DNA of 22,527 bases from Acidobacteriota bacterium (lineage in GTDB: Bacteria > Acidobacteriota > Polarisedimenticolia > QHYA01): positions 1-22,527 of the forward strand of contig QHYA01000101.1 of the NCBI GenBank assembly GCA_003223995.1, read 5' to 3'. The translations under genes and the position numbers were made by a program. Below the pieces are notes generated by a model. That model was not told where the DNA came from, ran no database searches, and saw only the letters and a program-made list of their open reading frames with translations. This document shows, in pieces, positions 8,168 to 14,264 of the stretch (the first letter of the stretch is position 1; the number at the start of each line of letters is the position of its first letter).

Positions 8168-9431
8168 GTCCGTCACCTCGCCGGAGGTGCGAGTGTCAGA
8201 TGGCAGGGCGCAGCTCAACCTGGGCCCTCAGTTCACCGAGGCGGCTTGGCAGTCGTCCTTGTCACAAAGACCCCTCATCGAGCTGCGGGCTCCCGACGCC
8301 GTGCCGTGGGTGGAGGTGTGGCGTGTGGTGGCGGGGCCTGTGTGGCACCTGGAGGCGCGGGGCATCCCGGTCATCCACCTGCCCGAGCGGGGCGAGGTCC
8401 GCGTGCGCGAGTGGCGACCTTGGCCTGGCGAGATGGTTGCCCTCGAGTTGAGCCGCCCCGAAGGGCTCGCCGGCCAGACGGTGACCGTGGACAGCAGCCG
8501 CCTCGCGCTACGCCCCGGCCTGCGCGCCACAGACGCCACGCTCGATCTGACGCTGCGAAGCAGCCGTGGCGGTCAGCACACCCTCACACTCCCGGAGGGC
8601 GCTGAGCTGCAAGCGGTTTCGATCAACAAGGCTGCGCAACCGATCCGCCAGGAAGGGCGAGCCGTTACATTGCCGCTCGCTCCGGGCCGCCAGGAGATCT
8701 CCCTATCGTGGAGGCAGAACACGGGCATCCTCGCCTTCTTCCGCACGCCCGAGGTGCGCATCGGGTTGCCGAGCGTGAACGCCGCCACGGAAATCGAAAT
8801 GCCGGCGGATCGCTGGACCCTCATGCTCCGAGGGCCGCGCATGGGCCCGGCGGTGCTGTTCTGGAGCCTGCTGGTCGTCAGCCTGCTCGCTTCGATTGGT
8901 CTGGGTCTCGTGCGGCTGACCCCGCTGCGCTGGCAGCACTGGTTCCTCCTCAGCCTCGGTCTGACGCAGGTGCCCCTGTGGGTCGTGCTCGGCATCGCGG
9001 CGTGGATACTGGCTCTGGGATGGCGCAAGCAGCGTGGCGCCGCGGCCGGTGACGTGGCGTTCGACCTGACACAACTGGCTCTGGTGGTGTGGACTGTGCT
9101 GGCTCTGGCCGGGCTCTTCTGGTCCATCGAGCAGGGGCTGCTCGGGCTTCCGGAGATGCAGGTCACCGGTAACGGCTCGTCATCGCGGTCGCTGCGGTGG
9201 TACCTTGACCGCGCTGGGGAGACTCTCCCGAGGCCGTGGGTCTTCTCGGTCCCTGTGATGATCTACCGCCTTGCCATGCTGGCGTGGGCCCTGTGGCTGG
9301 CCCAGGGGTTGCTTCGCTGGCTGAGCTGGGGTTGGGGCTGCTTCGCGGAGGGAGGCCTGTGGCGGCCTCTGCCGCCGCTGCGCCTGAGGAAGAAGCCCGC
9401 TGCTCCGCCCGCGCCAGCAATGGGCGCGTGA
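7842..9431 (+). CDS. Very large multi-pass envelope protein, C-terminal part (same gene as the 5312 frame)
   Basis: This frame continues the protein that loses its frame near 7783; coherent sequence already begins upstream of the first ATG (7842) with VRTEDGQLWLQVSPGAHQVL. The joined product would be about 1370 residues. The visible part is a beta-rich exported domain (about 350 residues; WEVATRVVRLTPPGAAVLLEVPL, then TLTLPEGAELQAVSINKAAQPI), followed by a block of hydrophobic helices from about residue 340 (VLFWSLLVVSLLASIGLGLV, WFLLSLGLTQVPLWVVLGIAAW, LALVVWTVLALAGLFW, MIYRLAMLAWALWLAQGLL). Its stop codon overlaps the start of the next gene by one base (TGATG), so it is probably translationally coupled to the RiPP-type protein at 9431. 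Whether ATG 7842 is ever used as a separate start is doubtful. The function is not recognised; it does not look like an ABC exporter. Confidence 0.7.
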   Translation: MLMDGALPEQEAIQIPLPLRPHRVTARAEGWRVEGLREDGLVDDSLQLMRLRGGDRAAERVLEPGPLPSFVRVERELRLGLKWEVATRVVRLTPPGAAVLLEVPLIAGESVTSPEVRVSDGRAQLNLGPQFTEAAWQSSLSQRPLIELRAPDAVPWVEVWRVVAGPVWHLEARGIPVIHLPERGEVRVREWRPWPGEMVALELSRPEGLAGQTVTVDSSRLALRPGLRATDATLDLTLRSSRGGQHTLTLPEGAELQAVSINKAAQPIRQEGRAVTLPLAPGRQEISLSWRQNTGILAFFRTPEVRIGLPSVNAATEIEMPADRWTLMLRGPRMGPAVLFWSLLVVSLLASIGLGLVRLTPLRWQHWFLLSLGLTQVPLWVVLGIAAWILALGWRKQRGAAAGDVAFDLTQLALVVWTVLALAGLFWSIEQGLLGLPEMQVTGNGSSSRSLRWYLDRAGETLPRPWVFSVPVMIYRLAMLAWALWLAQGLLRWLSWGWGCFAEGGLWRPLPPLRLRKKPAAPPAPAMGA

Positions 9432-10393
9432 TGTTTGCTGCCGCCGAGCCTCTGCTATCATTGCTGGCCTCCCAACCGACACCCGAAGGCGTGACCGAGA
9501 CCGCTTGCCTTTTCACCATCGTCCACACCCCAAGTGAGGATCAGTGCGAGAGGATTGTCCGCGATCTGGTCGCTCCTGTCGCGACCGACCTGCGGGACCG
9601 CCCGGAGCTCGACAGCCTCTTCTACGGCTGCTTCAGCTTCCCGGACCCGCAGGTCCGGTTCCGCGTCCTGGGAAGCTCGGCATGGGTCGCGGGGCCTCTC
9701 CGTCAGGAGATGGAAAGACGCCTCGCGGTCCTCGAAGAGAAAGGGCTTGCCAGCGGCCACGAGTTCGGACGGTATCAGCGGGAGGTGGAGCGGTTCGGTG
9801 GAGAGGAAGGCATGCGGCTCACCGAGCGCATCTACCATCACGACTCACTCGCCTGCCTGGATCTGATCCAGGCAGAGGGGCGAGGGCGACTGGGAAGATC
9901 GCGGCGAGAGATTGCCGTGGCCATGACAGAGAGGATCCTGGACCTCCTCCGCTTCGATCGGGCACGACGCCTCGCATTCTATGAGTTCGCGAGCCGCTGG
10001 CCATCCAGTGACGGAGGCTGGAAGGAGGAGGACCAAGCGGCGATCGACGCGCGCTACGAGACGCTCAAGGACGGCCTCGCGTCCCTCGCGAGCGAGGAGG
10101 GAAAACCTGGAAGATCGGAGGGCGCACGGGATCCAGCCGTCCTATGGGGAGGACTGGAGCCTGCCAGGATCGCTGAAGGCTGTCTTAGCGCGCTTCGCCC
10201 TGTGATGGACCGCGTGCTCGAAGCCCACGCTTCCGGGACGACCAACCAGGACCTCGTCTATCTCGCCTGGTCCTGGACCCATATGCACTGCAACCGTCTC
10301 GGGATCGCCGCCATCCCGGAGGCCATCCTCCGCCAGTTGATGCTGCGTCATTATCGCCGGCCAGGTCTCGAGCAGATCGAGCAGATCGGTTGA
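9431..10393 (+). CDS. LanB elimination-domain / thiopeptide-type bacteriocin biosynthesis protein (paralog 1)
   Basis: This 320-residue stand-alone protein has the SpaB_C / 'thiopeptide-type bacteriocin biosynthesis' fold. In split-LanB pathways this fold removes glutamate from glutamylated Ser/Thr to give dehydroamino acids. Visible family marks are LDSLFYGCFSFPDPQVRFRV with an R-x-R pair (R76, R78), YQREVERFGG (E118, R121; the family's E..RYGG motif), YHHDSLACLDL, LLRFDRARRLAFYEF, and the closing HMHCNRLGI (H286). By motif these match the NisB residues I recall as needed for elimination (R786, E823, R826, H961), so this copy looks active. ATG 9431 is chosen because it overlaps the upstream TGA (TGATG) and gives a normal family length; frame sequence further upstream is a shadow of the membrane gene. 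The precursor peptide follows 99 bp later. Confidence 0.85.
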   Translation: MFAAAEPLLSLLASQPTPEGVTETACLFTIVHTPSEDQCERIVRDLVAPVATDLRDRPELDSLFYGCFSFPDPQVRFRVLGSSAWVAGPLRQEMERRLAVLEEKGLASGHEFGRYQREVERFGGEEGMRLTERIYHHDSLACLDLIQAEGRGRLGRSRREIAVAMTERILDLLRFDRARRLAFYEFASRWPSSDGGWKEEDQAAIDARYETLKDGLASLASEEGKPGRSEGARDPAVLWGGLEPARIAEGCLSALRPVMDRVLEAHASGTTNQDLVYLAWSWTHMHCNRLGIAAIPEAILRQLMLRHYRRPGLEQIEQIG

Positions 10394-10483
10394 CAGATTG
10401 GCCGGATGGGAGTACCTGATTGCGCGGTTCCGCCTCCGCGGCGGATGGTCCGTCGGCTGGGAGTCGGGAACTTGGCACGTGTC

Positions 10484-10489
10484 GGAGGG
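10484..10489 (+). promoter_or_regulatory. Strong ribosome binding site that fixes the precursor-peptide start
   Basis: GGAGGG ends three bases before ATG 10493 and is the best Shine-Dalgarno match between 10394 and 10680. It marks 10493 rather than the in-frame ATGs at 10406 or 10445 as the start of the small peptide gene. A small GC hairpin (CCGCC-TCCGC-GGCGG, 10430-10444) lies in the 99-bp leader just upstream. I see no convincing internal promoter there. Confidence 0.6.
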
Positions 10490-10492
10490 CCC

Positions 10493-10639
10493 ATGAAGGA
10501 AAACCAGCTTCCGGAGGTGAAAGCGGAGTCGTTGAATCTCGAGGTCGAGGAGATCGAGAAGCGGGAAAGGGGCAGGCCCAATTGCACCTCCTCCACCACG
10601 AGCGACTTCTGCACCTGCCTTTGTCGGATCCCCTACTAG
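10493..10639 (+). CDS. Putative RiPP precursor peptide (48 aa, leader plus Ser/Thr/Cys-rich core)
   Basis: This 48-residue gene lies between the two elimination-fold paralogs. Residues 1-30 are a charged, Cys-free leader containing LNLEVEEIE (14-22), which resembles the FNLD/FDLD-type recognition box of LanB substrates, then a basic KRERGRPN stretch (23-30) that could mark or lie near the leader/core junction. Residues 31-48 read CTSSTTSDFCTCLCRIPY: four Cys (31, 40, 42, 44) and seven dehydratable Ser/Thr (32-37, 41). No such composition occurs in neighbouring proteins. The strong GGAGGG site, the LanB-type genes on both sides and the leader/core polarity make this the likely substrate. It could become a lanthipeptide (Ser/Thr plus Cys rings) or a thiopeptide/pyritide-like macrocycle built from two dehydroalanines (S33, S34, S37). 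The cleavage site is unknown. It is short enough to be missed by standard gene callers. Confidence 0.82.
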   Translation: MKENQLPEVKAESLNLEVEEIEKRERGRPNCTSSTTSDFCTCLCRIPY

Positions 10640-10647
10640 TCCTCCAC

Positions 10648-10666
10648 GTCGTCTCATAGAGACGAC
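10648..10666 (+). promoter_or_regulatory. Perfect intercistronic hairpin after the precursor gene
   Basis: GTCGTCTC-ATA-GAGACGAC is a perfect 8-bp stem with a 3-nt loop. It starts nine bases after the precursor stop and ends ten bases before the next start (ATG 10677). There is no T-run, so full termination is unlikely. A stem here fits partial attenuation or transcript protection that gives more precursor than enzyme message, as seen in many bacteriocin operons. The regulatory role is inferred. Confidence 0.6.
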
Positions 10667-10676
10667 CTCATCGAGG

Positions 10677-11615
10677 ATGCAGCCGGGGGAGAGAAGCCGC
10701 CCGGCTTCCCTCCCCCAAGCCGTCGCTGCCAAGGCAAGGCCAGCTTTCTTGAGTTCCTCCCCGGCCCTCCAGTTCATCCTCCACCTCACTGAAGCCAACA
10801 TGGACACCGCACTGCGCGCGGCGGTTTCCCCTCTGGCTCGCGCGCTGCGCGACGATCCGCGCCTGGAAGTGATCTACTTCCATAGGCACGTGAAGCCTGG
10901 CTGGAACCTGCAAGTCCTCTTTCGGGGCCGTGGCGACAGCTTCGAGCAGGAGGCGAGGGATCGAACGGAGTCGGTTCTCACCCCTCTGGCGGATCGAGGG
11001 CTCGCGAGGTCCTGGCAGCGGATGGAGCCCGGCCGGGCCGCGGAGGAAATCGCCGGCGAGGCCGCAAGTCCTGACATCGAGAAGCTCTTCCATCACGACA
11101 CCGCTGCCTGCCTGGATCTTCTGGATTGCGAGACAGCGGGTGGAATATCACGGAGCAGACGGGAGTTCAGCCTTCTGATGACGGAGCGGGTTCTGGGGCT
11201 GCTCCGCTTCGACCGCGCGCGCCGGCTCGCTTTCTACCATGTGGGCCACCAGCGACCCTTCGAGCAGGGCACCTGGGACGCGAAAGACCTCGCGATGCTG
11301 GAGGAGCGCTACAGCAACCTGCGGGATCCGCTGGCACGGCTGTTCGGCGACGGGGCACGAATGGATGCCGCGATGCTCTGGGGCGGGGAGGAGCCCGCCG
11401 CGATCGCGCATCGGTGCCTGGCGGCCTGCCGCCCGCACCTCGAGAACCTCCTCGAGGCTCACGCGCGCGGCGTCCTCCCGGTCGATATCGTTCCGCTGGC
11501 CCACCTGCTCTGCCAGCGGCACTGCAACCGCCTCGGCATCGACGGGCTCGCCGAGGCGGTGCTGCGGTACTTCATGTTCCGCCTCCATCAGGAAGGAAGA
11601 ATCGAGCCCCTTTGA
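10677..11615 (+). CDS. Divergent LanB elimination-fold protein (paralog 2; candidate pyridine synthase or other non-eliminating role)
   Basis: This 312-residue paralog of the 9431 protein shares the segment from LFHHDTAACLDLL to RFDRARRLAFYHV (33 of 53 positions identical, counted by hand) and the closing RHCNRLGI (H282). It differs where elimination chemistry should be. The R-x-R strand is replaced by GWNLQVLFRG (R76 and R78 of paralog 1 align to Q and L), and the E..RFGG motif is replaced by GRAAEEIAG (E to A, R to E, Y to P). This pattern, fold kept and elimination residues lost, is what is known for thiopeptide/pyritide pyridine synthases (TbtD/PbtD type), but a scaffold or leader-binding role is also possible. 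ATG 10677 has GAGG directly against it, an unusually tight spacing. The stop overlaps the next start by TTGA. Confidence 0.8.
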   Translation: MQPGERSRPASLPQAVAAKARPAFLSSSPALQFILHLTEANMDTALRAAVSPLARALRDDPRLEVIYFHRHVKPGWNLQVLFRGRGDSFEQEARDRTESVLTPLADRGLARSWQRMEPGRAAEEIAGEAASPDIEKLFHHDTAACLDLLDCETAGGISRSRREFSLLMTERVLGLLRFDRARRLAFYHVGHQRPFEQGTWDAKDLAMLEERYSNLRDPLARLFGDGARMDAAMLWGGEEPAAIAHRCLAACRPHLENLLEAHARGVLPVDIVPLAHLLCQRHCNRLGIDGLAEAVLRYFMFRLHQEGRIEPL

Positions 11616-14044
11616 GCCGCCTGCTGCTCCTGCGCATCGCGACTCTGCCCTTCGAGACCCTCTCGGGGCTCCGGTCGGAGAAATGCGCCGCCTCGGTCGA
11701 GAAGCTCCTCTATCTGGAGGAAACCCTCGCTCGCGAGGTCGCAGGCCTCGAGGACGACCTGCACGCCGCCGCCGGCAGCCGTGAGCAGGCCGCCGATCCG
11801 GATCGGGCTCGGGCGAGGCTGGCTGTCCTGCGCCTGCGGCGGGACGCTCACAACCGTCGTCCCCTCCGCTCCGAAGACAAGGACACCGCGAGAATGCTTC
11901 TCACCCGCGAGGCCGCCGCCAGCCTCGAGCGGTACGAGGGGGCGCGTTCTCGCAGCGGATCGCTTCTCGATTGGTGCCGGCGGGAGCACGAGACCGAGCT
12001 TGTCCGCACCCGCCGAGCGCTCCTGTGCCTCGCCGCCGATTCCTTGTGCGAGGAAGGGGTGCGGCTCGCAAGCCGCTCGCTCCTCTTGCAGATCCGATCC
12101 CTCGCTCGCACCGACCCGGCTCGATGGGGCCACGACGAACGGCACGTCGCCTCCAAGATCGCCTCCTACGCGGCGAGGTTCTGCACAAAGACCAGTCCGA
12201 ACAGCGTCTTCTGCGCGACGGGGATCGCGGAGGCGGGTCCCGGCGCGGCACGGGTCGGGGGTGAGGCGCGGATCCGGAAGGTGGACACGATCCTGAGCGT
12301 GGCCGAAGCGCGAAAGATCGCCGAGTGTCTCGCCATCGAGGGATCCACGCTTCCGGTCGTCATCCCCCGCCCTAATCCGACCCTGCGCGAGGAGCGCGAG
12401 GGCTGGACGTGGTGGAAGCCGGCCAGCCTGCGAAACCCGGACGACGATGAGGTCCTCTCGCGGACGAAGGATCATCCGGTGCTGCGCGCCCTGCTCGAGG
12501 AGGCCGGCCAGGGAGCCCTCCACGCTCCCGAGCTTCTGCGCTCCGTGGCGGGGCGTTGCGGAGTGGATGCTGCGGCGCTCACGCAGTTCTACCGGCAGGC
12601 GGTGGAGCGTGGGATCCTGATCGCGGAGGTCGAGATCGCGTACAACTCGCGGCGTCCTCTGCGCGACATCGCCTCCGCATGGCGAAGGGCGGGGTGCCAC
12701 GCGCCCTGGCTTTCCACAGTGGAGGAGGCGGAGGCCGCGGTGGACACGCTCCCCTCTCTCGAATCCTCCGCCCGGATCGAGTTCCTGGACCGCATCGGAA
12801 ACCTCCTGGAGCGTTTGCCCCGCTTCATCACGCGTTTCCTCGACCGATTCGGCCCCGACGCCGAGGTGGAGTTCCTGGACTTCTACCATGACTTCGTGGA
12901 GAAGGACGAGGCGCGCCGTCCGCTCGCATTTCCGGAGCCTTCGGGGGTGGAAGGGCCAGGCAGCGAGCTGGAGCAGGCCCGGTCAGCGAAGCGACGCCTC
13001 AGCGAATGGTTCGCCACGCGCGCACTGGAGACGGCCCCGGGCGAAGAGGTGCAGATCGACGAGGATCAGGTCCGGTCCCTCGTTGATGGCTTGCCCCTCC
13101 CGTCCTCTCCGATGCCGCGATGGGCCTGCGGCGTCCTCTTTCAGATCGCCTCTCGCGGGGCCGCCGACATCGAGCGTGGAAACTACCGGCTGGTCCTCAA
13201 CGCCCTGTTCAACGGGATCGGTCTCGCTCTTGCCCGCTTCGCCCACCTCCACGGCGACGGCGCGCCGCCCGAGAACAACCCGATCGTCCGGGAACTGCGC
13301 CGGCACTGCTCAACCCTGGAGGAGCCGGGAGCGGTCGTGGCCGAGATGACCTACAACCACATCGCGAGGACGGCCAACGCCGGTCTCAGACCGTCGATCT
13401 TCCGGCACGAGATCGAGCTGCCCGGCGACAAGGCGTCCGAGGGGGCGGAGGTCATCCCGCTCCGAGACCTGGTGCTGCGGTACAACGCGGCGCAGGACCG
13501 GCTGGGTCTGTTCTGGCGGTCGCGCGGGGTCGCGGTCATCCCGGTCATCAGCAGCGGCGTCAACCCCCAGGGGATCGTCTCCTTCCTCGTATCGATCGGC
13601 CAGCAGGACCTCCAGTACATTGGCTACCTTCCGGGGTTCGAAGTGGAAGGGGTCAAACGCTGGCCGCGATTCGTCTCAGGCCGGCTCGTTCTCTTCCGCG
13701 CCCGCTGGATCTTCGGACCGGGCGAATGGCCCTCCCCTGCGGATCTTGCCGATCACTTCATCGAAGCGGCACGCTGGCGCCGCAGTCACGGGCTCCCCCG
13801 TCACGTATTCATCCTGACCTCCAGCGACCCGAAGCCCCGCTACGTGGACCTCGAATCGCCGCCGCTGGTGGACTTGCTGCGCCGGGCGACGGTGAGCCTC
13901 GAGGAGAAGCCCGGAGCGTCGCTCTATGTCACCGAGATGCTTCCGGGTCCAGACGAGCTCTGGATCGAGAGGATGAGAGAAGCGGGGAAAGAACATTTCG
14001 CCTCGGAGTTCCTTGTCCAGATGCAGAATCCGGAGCCGGCGTAG
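11612..14044 (+). CDS. Stand-alone lantibiotic dehydratase (LanB) glutamylation protein
   Basis: This 810-residue protein matches the N-terminal, tRNA-Glu-dependent glutamylation part of LanB, which activates Ser/Thr of a precursor peptide. Visible marks are LRIATLPFETLSG at the start, YAARFCTKTSPNSVF (about 186-200; the family's 'TPF'-type motif), a winged-helix-like region likely to bind the leader (about 287-340), FRHEIELPG (597-605), RLVLFRARW (691-699), LYVTEMLPGPDELW (771-784) and the closing ASEFLVQM. Full-length LanB is about 1000 residues; the missing C-terminal elimination domain is supplied by the two upstream genes. I place the start at TTG 11612, four bases overlapping the upstream stop (TTGA), with GGAAGGAAGA about 11 bases upstream. 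Open frame before that is a shadow of paralog 2. It is the last gene of the operon before a 220-bp gap. Confidence 0.88.
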   Translation: MSRLLLLRIATLPFETLSGLRSEKCAASVEKLLYLEETLAREVAGLEDDLHAAAGSREQAADPDRARARLAVLRLRRDAHNRRPLRSEDKDTARMLLTREAAASLERYEGARSRSGSLLDWCRREHETELVRTRRALLCLAADSLCEEGVRLASRSLLLQIRSLARTDPARWGHDERHVASKIASYAARFCTKTSPNSVFCATGIAEAGPGAARVGGEARIRKVDTILSVAEARKIAECLAIEGSTLPVVIPRPNPTLREEREGWTWWKPASLRNPDDDEVLSRTKDHPVLRALLEEAGQGALHAPELLRSVAGRCGVDAAALTQFYRQAVERGILIAEVEIAYNSRRPLRDIASAWRRAGCHAPWLSTVEEAEAAVDTLPSLESSARIEFLDRIGNLLERLPRFITRFLDRFGPDAEVEFLDFYHDFVEKDEARRPLAFPEPSGVEGPGSELEQARSAKRRLSEWFATRALETAPGEEVQIDEDQVRSLVDGLPLPSSPMPRWACGVLFQIASRGAADIERGNYRLVLNALFNGIGLALARFAHLHGDGAPPENNPIVRELRRHCSTLEEPGAVVAEMTYNHIARTANAGLRPSIFRHEIELPGDKASEGAEVIPLRDLVLRYNAAQDRLGLFWRSRGVAVIPVISSGVNPQGIVSFLVSIGQQDLQYIGYLPGFEVEGVKRWPRFVSGRLVLFRARWIFGPGEWPSPADLADHFIEAARWRRSHGLPRHVFILTSSDPKPRYVDLESPPLVDLLRRATVSLEEKPGASLYVTEMLPGPDELWIERMREAGKEHFASEFLVQMQNPEPA

Positions 14045-14264
14045 GCGCTTTCCGGAAGTCTCACTCCCCTCCCGAGCGGCTGCCCGTCCCCCTCGGGGAT
14101 CCTCGTTATGGTCTCCTGTCAACTCCTGTCACCTGAAGCTTGACAGCAGGTACTGCAGGAGTGCAGGGCTCGGAGAGAGGACGCAAGCGCGGTCTTCGTA
14201 GCTCCGACCAGGGCGGTCACCCAAGCCGTATATTCAGGGTCAGTAGCCACAGGAGGGGAGGAAA
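14045..14264 (+). promoter_or_regulatory. 220-bp gap between the RiPP operon and the beta-helix gene
   Basis: No gene is visible here. It holds an inverted repeat CTGTCA-(9 nt)-TGACAG (14127-14147) nested within CTCCTG...CAGGAG, beside a direct repeat of CTCCTGTCA-like units (14114-14132). These could be a weak operon terminator or an operator. A TTGACA at 14141 has no matching -10 box at normal spacing. The gap ends in a very strong ribosome site (AGGAGGGGAGG, 14251-14261) that sets the next start at 14265. Confidence 0.4.

Noticed and set aside
10472..10490. TTGGCAC as a sigma-54 -24 element before the precursor gene
   Set aside because: No TTGC-like -12 element follows at the required spacing, and the place is occupied by the ribosome site.
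11126..11611. Upstream ATG extension of the LanB gene
   Set aside because: This part runs through paralog 2 in another frame and reads as Arg/Pro-rich noise; family homology begins only at the TTG 11612 region.
14141..14175. TTGACA as a -35 box before the beta-helix gene
   Set aside because: No acceptable -10 sequence lies 16-18 bp downstream; the hexamer is part of an inverted repeat instead.
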